This document shows, piece after piece, positions 31,404 through 40,372 of a DNA stretch of 43,904 bases. A model generated the notes under the pieces. It did no database searches and had not been told where the DNA came from. It saw nothing but the letters and a program-made list of their open reading frames with translations. This DNA comes from Chrysochromulina tobinii. Taxonomy: Eukaryota; Haptophyta; Prymnesiales; Chrysochromulinaceae. Made by a program: the position numbers and the translations under genes. Location: the NCBI GenBank assembly GCA_001275005.1, contig JWZX01003311.1, positions 1 through 43,904 of the forward strand, given 5' to 3'. The first letter of the stretch is position 1. Each line of letters begins with the position of its first letter.

Positions 31404-31884
31404 GCCAGTCGACACTAGATTATGGGTGATACTTTGGCCGTTTGTTCCGATAAGCCGGCGCGCCCACTAGCACAGCTGGATACTGGTGTGGCGTCACACT
31501 GTATATATTGGGATAACGACGCCCCCTAGCACAGCTGTATACGATAGCGCTGTGTCGTGTGGCGTCTTTTAGACTTTTGAGTTTTGTAGCGTTGTACGTC
31601 GACCTTGCGCGCCCCTCCTCTACTTCGTATACATACGAAAATCGACTCGTCTGCGCTCCGAGTATTTACCTAACGCCTTGATCGTGCTGCGTGTGGAAGC
31701 GTGTGATCAGTGATGAGCTACTCGCTACTACAAGCGTGTGCGTGCCAGAGCAAAGATATCAAACACAAACATATCAAACACAAACTTTAGCCGCGTCCCG
31801 GTGGGACGGACGGTCGCTTCGTGCCTTTGAATTCGATCGGATGTCCGTCGTCCCGACCACGCACCGTCCACCGATCCCCCGGTG
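31404..31884. other. Intergenic between convergent genes
   Basis: Contains the two 3' flanks. ACAAACATATCAAACACAAA-like A/C-rich repeats lie near 31758-31787. No gene or RNA is supported. Confidence 0.4.
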
Positions 31885-34443
31885 CTATTCGCACGGGCAC
31901 ATGCACAGCCGCAGGCACAGCGCGTCGCGCATGCCGCAGAGGGAGAGCGGGCCGGCAGTGCACCAGCGCGGCAGCAGGCTCAGCAGGAAGAACGGTAAGC
32001 CGTCGTCGTGTGATGGCAACCGCTCGAGCGGCGGCGCCGTCTCGAGCGGCGGCGCCCAGCACGGCGCTCTCTCGAGCGGCGGCGCCCAACACGGCGTCGA
32101 GCTCGTCGCCGTCGACTTCGTTTGTTCGCGCGCCGCCGCTCGCCTCGCTACCCGCCGTTCAGCCTTCTCTGTCCGATGAGCCCCAAGCGACGTGACAGGC
32201 GACTGTGAATGTGAATGTGAATGAGCCCCAAGCGACGTGACAGGCGACTGTGAATGTGAATGTGAATGAGCCCCAAGCGACGTGACAGGCGACGTGGGCT
32301 TCTGAGGCTCAGCTGGCGCCGCAGTTGGGCGAGAGGCAGGCGGCGCAGCATCGAGCTCCTTACGTGCCTCTGGGATATGGCTCACTGCTCGCCTCTGCTG
32401 CTCGGCTTTGCCTATTCGGGGGGCGGGGAGCTTCTCCCGGGAGCTCTCCCGCCTCTGCCTCTCTGCCTCCCTCGTCTTCGTCTGCCTCTCCGTCTCAAGT
32501 GCGTACGTCGCCGACGCCGGCTGTGCCGAGGCCGGCTGTGACGGCTGTGACGAAGCCGGCAGTGAAGAAGCCGACGGTTGTGACGGCTGTGACGAAGCCG
32601 GCAGCCCCCGCAGATACAAAGGCTGCCCTCCCGGCCGCGGCGGCGGCGGCGGCGGATGGAGCTGCTGCCGCACGCTGGCATACAGCACTGAGCTCCGGAC
32701 GGCGTGAACGACCCACGAGAAGGAGCCGCCGCAATTGACGTGCCGCCATGTAACCGACGCCCACAACGGCGCGTGTACCGGGTCTTCAAAGGGGGGCGCC
32801 ATGGTCTTTCGTGAGACGGCGAGGGCGACGAGCCGACCTGCCGGACGGAGCACGCGCGCGCCCTCGTGCATCGCCGTGTGGTAGAGATGGCGCAGCCCGC
32901 CGCCGCCGCCTCGCACCTTGTGCGTAATCCCAAAGGGGAGGTCCACGATGAGCACATCGACGCAGGCGTGGCGCAGGCCAATCTGGTGCGCCGACCAGAT
33001 GCACGGCAGAACCCCGCCTGCCTGCGCGGTGCCCGTACGGCGCCGTATCGGGCGGTTCGCCGCATGCCACGCAAGCTCGGCGGCGCTCAGCGGCGCGGGG
33101 AGCGCCGTCGCGGGCGGTGGCGGCGCCGTCTCGGGCATCGTGTTACCTAATTTGGGCGGAGGCGTCGTCTCGGGCGGGGCGAGCCCTCGTCGCTCTGCGA
33201 TGGAGGCCAGATCTCCGAGCGCGAGGTACGGCGCGCCGTCCCGAGCGGCATGTGCATGCGCCGTGTGAAGGTGGCGACCGTTGGCGGCAGCTTGCCTCAA
33301 CACGTGCTCGTCGATGTCCCCGGCGATGGCACAGCCGCAGCAGGTTTGGGCGGCGGCCACGAGTGGCACGGTGCCAATCCCACACCTGATGAGGGGCGCA
33401 ATCAGAGGTCATCATAGGTCATCAGAGGCCATCAGAGGCCATCAGAGGCCATCAGAGGCCATCAGAGGCCATCAGAGGCCATCAGAGTGGCACGGTGCCA
33501 ATTCCGCACATCGGATCGAGCACCACGTCCCCCGGCGCCACGCCCGCCAGCCGCAGCATCAGATACGCTGTCGATGAGCGAAGCCGCGCGGTGCAATCCG
33601 CGTAGGGTAGTAGGGGTCGGGGCTCGGGCGCCATGCTGCACTTCATGGACTTACCTGATGAGGGCGACCATCAGAGGTAATCAGCGGTCATCAGAGGTCA
33701 TCAGATGTCATCAGAGGTCATCAGAGGTCATCAGAGGTCATTAGAGGTCATTAGAGGTCATTAGAGGCACTCAGAGGATTGCACTTCATGGACTTGCCGC
33801 TGATGAGATTGATGCCGACGAGCAGCTCGCCCTGCAGCAGGAACGCGACCACCTCCAGGTCGAATCCCGTCAGGTCGACACGTAGGCGACGCTGCAAGTG
33901 CACCGCGGCTCCGATGGCCTGCGCCAGGTCGACCGACTTGAACGCATGCATGCCATCACGCACCGCGTTCGCTCGGAAGCTGAGCGCATCGTCAGCGGGC
34001 GCTGCATGCAGCGGCTCCAGTCGGCAGTGGCGCCACGTGCGTACGGCGCTCGCCCAGCGGTCCGCCGCTGCGCCCATCACCTGCTTCGTCAGCGCGACGG
34101 CTTCCGCAGTAAGCGGCAGCCCTGACGCGAATGCGATCGGCGCCAAGAGTGCGGATATGCACGGGAGCAGCGTGAGCGCCATGCGCTGTGTGCGCCAGCC
34201 GTCGGCGTCCAATGGCCGTGGCAGCGAGAAGAGCAACTTTCCAACACCCGCTTGACCCGGAAAGACATGGCCCGGCACCGAGACGTCGCAGTTGGCACCC
34301 CAATTATCGCTACGCGGCGGAACGCACACGGGCGTGATGCTGGACACAGGTATGCCAAGCTGCTGAGCGATGCACGCGGCTGCCAGATCCTCGAACCCGC
34401 CCGGGACGCAGACGACGTACTCGACCGGGTGCTCGTCGGCCAT
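31885..34443 (-). CDS. THUMP-domain tRNA guanine-N2 methyltransferase-like protein (3 exons)
   Basis: Likely an SAM-dependent tRNA methyltransferase of the THUMPD3/Trm14 type. Exons 34443-33798, 33654-33510 and 33385-31885 give 763 residues. The N-terminal part opens EYVVCVPGGFEDLAA. A THUMP-like region contains FRANAVRDGMHAF and leads into AFLLQGELLVGINLISGKSMK. Junction 1 restores SGKSMKCSMAPEPRPLLPYAD, and junction 2 restores DPMCGIGTVPL, the SAM-binding motif (about residue 263). The catalytic motif is VDLPFGITH (about residue 410). The last 250 residues are low complexity: SQPSQPAS and SHSHSQSPVTSLGA repeats. Both introns are introner-like, and intron 1 uses a GC donor. The methylated position in tRNA cannot be read from sequence. 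Confidence 0.85.
32176..32293 (-). repeat. 45-bp tandem repeat in the methyltransferase tail
   Basis: The 45-nt unit begins ATGAGCCCCAAGCGACGTGA on the plus strand at 32176, 32221 and 32266; the third copy is partial. It encodes a 15-residue SHSHSQSPVTSLGAH-type repeat and stays in frame. Confidence 0.9.
33386..33509 (-). mobile_element. Introner-like intron 2 of the methyltransferase gene
   Basis: Donor CCGAT|GTGCGG, acceptor GCCCCTCATCAG|GTGTGG. A 25-nt direct repeat with two mismatches (33361-33385 and 33485-33509) covers the coding sequence of the CGIGTVPL motif. The interior is TGATGGCCTC units. Only removal of the insert gives an intact SAM-binding motif followed by VAAAQTCCG. Confidence 0.9.
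33655..33797 (-). mobile_element. Introner-like intron 1 of the methyltransferase gene, GC donor
   Basis: Donor AGCG|GCAAGTCC (GC, otherwise perfect consensus), acceptor GCCCTCATCAG|GTAAGTCC. A 16-nt exact direct repeat (33637-33652 and 33780-33795) flanks TGACCTCTGA/TGACCTCTAA units. Splicing gives ISGKSMKCSM in frame. Confidence 0.88.
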
Positions 34444-34600
34444 AGATTTACGTGAATATAAACACGCGAGTTCTGAGCTCGGCGTTTCTGTGAACGTTGT
34501 GAGACGACAACTCTTTCGATTCCGTACAATTGTACCTAGAACGCCGGGCTTCCCCCTTTACTGCTTTTCTTGCTTGCTTCCCCTTTCTTGCATACACATC

Positions 34601-35629
34601 TCACAGCTCCTCATGCCACGCACCAGCCGCCATGAGCACTTTGAACGACTTCTTGTTTTTGTGCTTCGCCGCCAAGTGCAGGGGCGTGGCTTTGTTGATG
34701 TCCTGCGCCTCCGCCGACGCGCCGGCCGCCACCAACGCCTGAATCGACTGCGTATGGTCCATCTCTGCAGCCATGTGCAGCGGCGTGGACTTCTCATCGT
34801 CCCGCGAATGGACCGACGCACCCGCCGCCACCAACGCCCGGATCGACTCTGTATGACCGTAATACGCGGCCAAGTGCAGCGGGGTGGCCTTCTCGTCGGT
34901 CAGTGCGTTCACGAACGCACCCCCTGCCACCAGAGCCTCGATCGAGTCGGTTTGGCCAAACTTGGCGGCCAAATGCAGTGGGGTGATGCTCTCGTGCTCC
35001 TGCGCCTCGATCGCCGCACCCGCCGCTAACAACGCCTTGATCAGTAAAACATGGCCCTTCTCGGCCGCCACGTGAAGCGCTGTGGCGTTGCCGTCGTCCC
35101 GCGCATGAACCGATGCACCCGCTGCTACTAACGTCTGAATCGACTCCGCATGGCCGTTGAACGCTGCCACCTGCAGCGGTGTCGCACCATCTTCGTCCCG
35201 CGCATCGACCGGTGCACCCGCCGCCAGCAGAGCCTCGATGGCCTCCGTCTGGCCCGTACTTGCGGCCATGTGCAGCGGCGTGGATTCATCTTGGTCCTGC
35301 GCATCAATCGCCGCCCCCGCCGCCAACAACGCCTTGATCGACTCCGTACGCCCCCACTCGGCAGCCAAGTGCAGCGGCGTCGACTCATCTTGGTCCCGCG
35401 CATCAACCAATGCACCCGCCGCCAACAATGCCTCAACAGACTCCGTTTGGCCGTTCCTGGCAGCCCAGTGCAGCGGCGTGGCTTGTTTTCGTTCGTCCCG
35501 CGCATCGACCGAATGCCCTTCCGCCATCAATGACTTCAGCTGACTGACGTCGTTTTTCTTCGCGGCATCGTGCAAGTCAGCACACGCTGCGAGCGCGAGT
35601 CCGAGAGCGATTATGGCGAAGAACAGCAT
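34601..35629 (-). CDS. Ankyrin-repeat protein with signal peptide
   Basis: 342 residues from the ATG that gives MLFFAIIALGLALAACA, a clear hydrophobic signal sequence. Longer readings upstream add an Arg-rich stretch and bury it. The rest is about nine to ten ankyrin repeats of 33 residues with the pattern ESTPLHLAAEWGRTESIKAL, LLAAGAxIDAQDQD. The last repeat ends near KVLMAAGAWHEEL. No enzymatic domain is visible. The repeats are highly similar at DNA level, suggesting recent expansion. A secreted or ER-lumenal interaction scaffold is inferred. If the signal acts as an uncleaved anchor it could instead be membrane-bound. A close start-to-end spacing links it to the methyltransferase gene downstream on the same strand. 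Confidence 0.85.
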   Translation of the reverse strand: MLFFAIIALGLALAACADLHDAAKKNDVSQLKSLMAEGHSVDARDERKQATPLHWAARNGQTESVEALLAAGALVDARDQDESTPLHLAAEWGRTESIKALLAAGAAIDAQDQDESTPLHMAASTGQTEAIEALLAAGAPVDARDEDGATPLQVAAFNGHAESIQTLVAAGASVHARDDGNATALHVAAEKGHVLLIKALLAAGAAIEAQEHESITPLHLAAKFGQTDSIEALVAGGAFVNALTDEKATPLHLAAYYGHTESIRALVAAGASVHSRDDEKSTPLHMAAEMDHTQSIQALVAAGASAEAQDINKATPLHLAAKHKNKKSFKVLMAAGAWHEEL

Positions 35630-35776
35630 TGGATGAAAACGCACGCGTGTGACGTTGACGCGCGGACGCATCCAAATATAGGGATTTCGGTACAGGTTTG
35701 CATGCAAAATTTTTGTGTGCCTGCTTGCTGCACCCGACGACGCGTCCGCACCCACATCCTTCTATTCCGCCCTTTT

Positions 35777-36385
35777 TTAAGCCCTTTTAAACCTTCGTGT
35801 GAGGGTCGGCCCACCACCGGCGGCCATGAGCTCGAGGACCATTTCATCATCGGCTCGCAGCGAGCGGCGCCAGTCGTACGCGCTCGGCTGCTGGCGCGTC
35901 AGCAGCAGCGCGCCACCGCTCTCCCAAACCGCCGTGTACCGCTCCTGCGCGCCCGTCGAGGCGGTGGTCACGTGCTCCTTCCCGTCAAGCTCGTGGCTCA
36001 ATGTCACCATGGACGGGTGATTGATCGTCGTCGTGATCCGTGAGGCGTCCATTTTGATCGTGTGTGTGATCCTGTTGAGGCCAAAGTTGATGGCGGCGAA
36101 GCTCTCGATCTCATCCTTGGCGACGCCGATCGCCGCGTAGAATGCCCACGGATCGCCACTGAGGGTGACGTTGAGCCAGACGCCGCTGAAATCGGTCGGA
36201 GGCCGAGAGCGCGCCGACATCTCATTGGGCAGGGTCTTGAGACCGCGTGTGAGCGAGCGGCGGCAGATCAGTGCCACCAAAAGCGAGAGCACAGCAATGA
36301 CGAGGACTGGACGGGCGGATGTGGCGGCCTCTGCCTCGTGCAATCGCAAGCGAAGCTGAAACACCGAGGGCAAGAAGCCTGCCAT
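35777..36385 (-). CDS. Membrane-anchored lipocalin/FABP-like protein
   Basis: 202 residues. A single transmembrane segment (ARPVLVIAVLSLLVALICRR, about 24-43) is followed by a soluble domain starting DFSGVWLNVTLSGDPWAFYA. That GxW near the start, the alternating strands (ITHTIKMDASRITTTI) and the length suggest a calycin fold as in lipocalins or fatty-acid-binding proteins. The ligand is unknown. It ends LTRRFKRA. The ORF has an ATG start and no intron. The fold assignment is an inference from pattern only; a structure prediction would decide it. Confidence 0.65.
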   Translation of the reverse strand: MAGFLPSVFQLRLRLHEAEAATSARPVLVIAVLSLLVALICRRSLTRGLKTLPNEMSARSRPPTDFSGVWLNVTLSGDPWAFYAAIGVAKDEIESFAAINFGLNRITHTIKMDASRITTTINHPSMVTLSHELDGKEHVTTASTGAQERYTAVWESGGALLLTRQQPSAYDWRRSLRADDEMVLELMAAGGGPTLTRRFKRA

Positions 36386-36635
36386 CTCGTAATCTGAGCA
36401 GGCTCGTCACGCGCTCCCACCTGCGGGCCTGCTCCACCGTGAGCACCTTCGGCCTCAAACAATATCCCGTCCCTCGGGCTTTAGTACCGGGGTGGCGGCG
36501 TGGCGGGCGCGTGCGTGTGGCGCCGCGTCCTGCACGACGTCAAAATTGCGACTATTTAGGGCAAGTTTGGGATTGCCGAAACTCGACTTTTCACTTACTA
36601 TTCACACGTTTGAAAGCGAGATTCTCACAGCCCTC

Positions 36636-38732
36636 TCAGCTAGACCTCAGCTGGATTGAGGTCTTCCTCCGATGCGCGCGTGCCTCATGGAGTCTCAAGG
36701 CCGCTGCGTCAGCAAACCTCTCCCTGCAGCCTACGGCGAAGCAGACGTGCATTCGAGAGGCCCGCCGCGCCTGCTCGGCTGCCCGCGCCGCCTGATAAGC
36801 TGTTGCAACCTGCCGCTCGCATTCTCTCAAGGCCGCCACTGCCTCGTCGGCCGCCGTAACGGCCGCGATCTCCCTGGTGGCGAGATGTTCCACATGAAGC
36901 GCCACGGCTGCCTCCGTGTGCTTGGCTCGCTCGTCCTCTGCCTCCAACCTCGCCAACTGCCGGCGTGCCTCTCGAGCGGCCTCCGCCTTTGGCCGCGCCA
37001 ACGCCTTTTGACGGCGCGTGCCGGGGACAGATGGCGCCGCCGCCGCCGCCTGTGGGAGGAAGGCTGCGAGGGGCATCGAGCTGCGTCCCTCCCGGGATGG
37101 TGCAAGAGGGGCCAGCCCCAGCTTCCGCTTCAGACCCACCATCGACCGAATCACTTCGCCATCTATCGGGTCCACCATATAAATGTCCCCGCGGCTGCAG
37201 CTGCCAGGAGGGCGTAGGACGTACGCGATGCTCCACTCGTGCACCACCAGGCTGCAGTTGCCGCCTCGCTTCGCCGCCTCGGCCCTCTCCAGCAGCTCCA
37301 TCGCCTTAGCCTCTCCCATGGCCTTGGCGCGCGTCATCACATCGTTCGTTCCATCGATTTCGCCGTGTTGGGCTCCATCTGCGGCAGAGGGCTCTGCCCT
37401 GTCCAGCATGACAGCTGCGGTCGAGGAGCCTTGCGCAGCCTCTTTACCCTCAGGACCAGGGTGCTCCTCTGACTTTGCCGCAGCCTCTTTACCCTCATGA
37501 CCAGGGTGCTCCTCTGACTTTGCCGCAGCCTCTTTAGCCTCAGGACTAGGGTGCTCCTCTGACTTTGCCGCAGCCTCTTTAGCCTCAGGACCAGGGTGCT
37601 CCTCTGACTTTGCCGCAGCCTCTTTAGCCTCAGGACCAGGGTGCTCCTCTGACTTTGCCGCAGCCTCTTTACCCTCATGACCAGGGTGCTCCTCTGACTT
37701 TGCCGCAGCCTCTTTACCCTCATGACCAGGGTGCTCCTCTGACGTTGCCGCAGCCGCCTTCGCTGCAGCCAGCGCGGCGCGCTGGTCGCGCGCCCGAATC
37801 CACGCCGCCGCCGCCGCCGCCGCCTCGGCCTTTGCCGCCTCAATCGCCGCCGCCACGGCAGCCGCCGCTGCCAGCTCCTCCTCCGCGACCGCCGCTGCCT
37901 CGACCTCGGCGTCCGCCTCGGCCTTCTCGAGCGTCGCCTCGCCTCCTCGCACCGCCTCTGCCGCTGCCGTTGACGCCTCCTTGGCTCTCCTGAGCTCCTG
38001 TTGCGCCTGCTCCAGTTCCATTCGAACGCTGAGCACCGCCTTCTGAGCGGCCTCGACAGCAGCAAGCGCCTCGTCGGCGGCGGCCTCGGCGTCGGCGACA
38101 GCAGCGTCCTCTGCTTCGGCTTCGTCGTCGTCCAGCTTCTCCTCCGCCACCTCACAACGGCTGTGCGAGCTGCGCGGATTCATGGCGCAGACCCAATGTT
38201 GGCCCTCGCCCACAGTAGTACCGACCGGGAGGCTCCGCCACTTGGTGCAATCTTCGCACTGGACCCAGAGCTTGGCAACGCCCTCGGGCAACTCTCTCGT
38301 CCTCCTCTTTGTCCTCCTCTCGTCTTCCTCGTCGTCCTCATCGGGATTCTCCTGTGGCGTATTGCAGTTCATGCGTCGGAAGAGGGTGCCCATCATCGAG
38401 CAAGCCCAATAGTCGGTCGACAACAGAGCCGCGTCGGACACCGGCATCCGCCGCCACTTATGGCACGCATCACAGCTCACCCAAGTCATCTTCACGTCCG
38501 ACGCCTCCTTGTTGGCGCTCTCTCTGGCATCACGATGACCTCTGGCATCTCTCTTCTTCTTCTTGGCGGCGCTCTTTCGGTGCATGCTCACATCAGCCTC
38601 GACTTTGACCTCAGGCTCATCGACCTCGACTTCGACCTCTTCGTCTACCTCGTCATCAGCCTCGGCTTCGACCTCCAGAACCTCCTCGTCGTCCTCGGCG
38701 GCGGGCACAAAGGTTGCCACCACAGTAATCAT
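36636..38732 (-). CDS. CW-CW-MBD-like-C2H2 zinc-finger protein
   Basis: 698 residues, probably a nuclear chromatin reader. After an acidic N-terminus and a Lys-rich stretch (about 50-75) come two CW-type zinc fingers. The first is WVSCDACHKWRRMP to MNCNTPQE (about 84-127), the second WVQCEDCTKWRSLP to SRCEVAEE (about 156-197). Both keep four Cys and the aromatic Trp residues used to bind methylated histone H3K4. A long Ala/Glu-rich coil follows, with seven in-frame 15-residue repeats around KEAAAKSEEHPG (nt 37436-37745). A segment near 500-540 (SCSRGDIYMVDPIDGEVIRS) resembles a methyl-CpG-binding domain. The last segment has a C2H2 finger (CFAVGCRERF ... HEARAH, about 670-690). No intron is needed. 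The CW fingers are secure; the MBD call is weaker. Confidence 0.82.
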   Translation of the reverse strand: MITVVATFVPAAEDDEEVLEVEAEADDEVDEEVEVEVDEPEVKVEADVSMHRKSAAKKKKRDARGHRDARESANKEASDVKMTWVSCDACHKWRRMPVSDAALLSTDYWACSMMGTLFRRMNCNTPQENPDEDDEEDERRTKRRTRELPEGVAKLWVQCEDCTKWRSLPVGTTVGEGQHWVCAMNPRSSHSRCEVAEEKLDDDEAEAEDAAVADAEAAADEALAAVEAAQKAVLSVRMELEQAQQELRRAKEASTAAAEAVRGGEATLEKAEADAEVEAAAVAEEELAAAAAVAAAIEAAKAEAAAAAAAWIRARDQRAALAAAKAAAATSEEHPGHEGKEAAAKSEEHPGHEGKEAAAKSEEHPGPEAKEAAAKSEEHPGPEAKEAAAKSEEHPSPEAKEAAAKSEEHPGHEGKEAAAKSEEHPGPEGKEAAQGSSTAAVMLDRAEPSAADGAQHGEIDGTNDVMTRAKAMGEAKAMELLERAEAAKRGGNCSLVVHEWSIAYVLRPPGSCSRGDIYMVDPIDGEVIRSMVGLKRKLGLAPLAPSREGRSSMPLAAFLPQAAAAAPSVPGTRRQKALARPKAEAAREARRQLARLEAEDERAKHTEAAVALHVEHLATREIAAVTAADEAVAALRECERQVATAYQAARAAEQARRASRMHVCFAVGCRERFADAAALRLHEARAHRRKTSIQLRSS
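37436..37745 (-). repeat. 45-bp minisatellite in the CW-protein gene
   Basis: Seven tandem 45-nt copies encode KSEEHPG[HP]E[GA]KEAAA repeats. Variation is limited to a few codons (GHEG, GPEA, SPEA), indicating recent unequal exchange. Confidence 0.92.
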
Positions 38733-39014
38733 GGGACCATTTTTCCGTCTTCTGCGCCGGAAATTGCCGTTTCATTTTCGCGGTCGAGACAGACTGGCAA
38801 GAATTCCCGCAGCGCGATGAAACTTGGGATGGCAGGCACCCGGATGTACCCCTCGTTATGTGGAAGCGAAAGTCCAAGTTTGGTGCAATTGTAATTCCTA
38901 TATGAGAGAACGTCCTCCGTCCACACACGTGCGCCAAGGGTCCACTGGTCGCGTCCCTGGATTGCATCTGGGACTGCGTGACGCTGGCGCCTGCGACCTC
39001 CGCGGCCTCGAGCC
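38733..39014. promoter_or_regulatory. Divergent intergenic region
   Basis: 282 nt between the start codons of the CW protein and the alpha/beta hydrolase. It should hold both promoters. No named element is recognised. An upstream coding exon of the hydrolase cannot be excluded. Confidence 0.35.
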
Positions 39015-39848
39015 ATGCAAGTGCTGCGCAACGTGAGCTACGGCGCCACGCGGAATTGCTCGACGTGCCCGAGCTGTGAATGCATGGACCTCTACGTGCC
39101 CCCTTACCATCCCATATCTCGCCTTGTGGTCTTTGCTCACGGCGGATTGTGGTGCAGTGGCTCTCGCATCGAAATCGACGAGGTGTGCACCGCTTTGGCC
39201 ACCGAGCAGGCGGTGGCCTGCGCGACGGTGGACTACCCGTACTCGCAAGACCTGGGAGGTTGCTGCATCGAAGATGACCCACGCTGCAACGAGACGGTAA
39301 CGAGGCAGGCGGGCAGCCTCGCGCGCGCCTTTGCCCATGCAACGGCCCTGCTACCCGCCCAAGCCCATCTCCTCGGCGGCCACTCTGCAGGCGGCCATCT
39401 CGCGCTGTTGCTCTCGATGCGCTGGGCAGAGCTCGCGCCCGCGCAGAGCGCGCCGCCCGATGGCTTCGTGGGCGTCGAAGGCATCTACAACGCCTCGCTC
39501 TGGGACGCCTACGACGAGGCGCACTTCAAGGGCCGCTTCAGCTGCCCCACGCGCCAAGCCTTTGGTGAGCCTGCCGAGAACCCCGACTGGCGCGCCAACT
39601 CGCCCACGGCCGTTGCGGCACAGGCGGCGCCGGTGGGCCCGTGTATGCTGCTGCACTCGCCGGGCGACGACTACGTCCAGGTGCAGGAGGCCGTCGCGCT
39701 CTACGAGGTCCTGAAGCCGGCGCCCGGGGGCGTGCCGCACCGTATCGACATCGCGGGTGGTTGCGTGCAAGGCGAGCATGAGGACGTGCTCGAGGGCGCA
39801 AGCGCGCAGTCGCTGGCGCGCTGCATGGCGCAGATGGTTCTGACATAG
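39015..39848 (+). CDS. Alpha/beta hydrolase (HSL/esterase-like)
   Basis: 277-residue esterase/lipase-type protein. The oxyanion-hole motif HGGLWC is at about residue 42 and the nucleophile motif GGHSAGGHL has its Ser near 124. The likely Asp is in HSPGDDYV (about 217) and the His in GEHEDV (about 258). This order matches the hormone-sensitive-lipase/carboxylesterase branch and kynurenine-formamidase-like proteins. Cys residues are frequent near the N-terminus (CSTCPSCECMDLY), unusual for a cytosolic member and suggestive of secretion or disulfides. If so, a signal-peptide exon lies upstream and the true start is not at 39015. The substrate is unknown. Confidence 0.8.
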   Translation: MQVLRNVSYGATRNCSTCPSCECMDLYVPPYHPISRLVVFAHGGLWCSGSRIEIDEVCTALATEQAVACATVDYPYSQDLGGCCIEDDPRCNETVTRQAGSLARAFAHATALLPAQAHLLGGHSAGGHLALLLSMRWAELAPAQSAPPDGFVGVEGIYNASLWDAYDEAHFKGRFSCPTRQAFGEPAENPDWRANSPTAVAAQAAPVGPCMLLHSPGDDYVQVQEAVALYEVLKPAPGGVPHRIDIAGGCVQGEHEDVLEGASAQSLARCMAQMVLT

Positions 39849-39906
39849 GTCTCTCGTTGTCTGTTTCATAGCGTCGTTCACAGATGGTTCTGACATAGGT
39901 CTCTCG
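39831..39906 (+). repeat. 26-bp direct repeat spanning the hydrolase stop codon
   Basis: A 26-nt sequence starting CAGATGGTTCTGACATAGGT lies at 39831 and again at 39881. The first copy includes the stop codon. A shorter related string, ATAGGTCTCTCGTTGG, is at about 42603. Confidence 0.85.
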
Positions 39907-40372
39907 GTGGTTCCAAGCAGTCGAGCGAGCGCCATCAAGTGCACCAGAGGTGCGGAGCGACCGAGCGGGCCGCGCTTTCGACGGCTCTACTCGGATCTAC
40001 TCTACTGGTCTGAGTGCACCACACGCTGTGCAAACTCATGCACACTAGCGAGTGCCAGATCGGAAATGAGAACTCTCTGTGTCCAAAGCGGGGCCAATGA
40101 CAGACGCACAGAGCACAAAAGACACCCCCATTTACTAAAGTGTAGTACTATGAGCTTGGATACACCACACATCGCTTTCCCACAGGGCTGCTGTGGCACC
40201 CCAGAATCAGTACGCTACAGTCAAGGCCACACCGGACGCCACACGCGCACACGGATTATCGTCTTATTCGGGCCGGAACGTGTCGAGCCCAGACCAGTGT
40301 ATGGGGGTAAAGCGCCTCACGAAACGCCTCTTAGCTCGCTGCGCCGCGCAGGGCCATCCACCCGTGCTGCCC
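39849..40372. other. Intergenic between convergent genes
   Basis: 3' flanks of the hydrolase and ADP-ribosyltransferase genes. Apart from the direct repeat at the left end, nothing is recognised. Confidence 0.4.
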
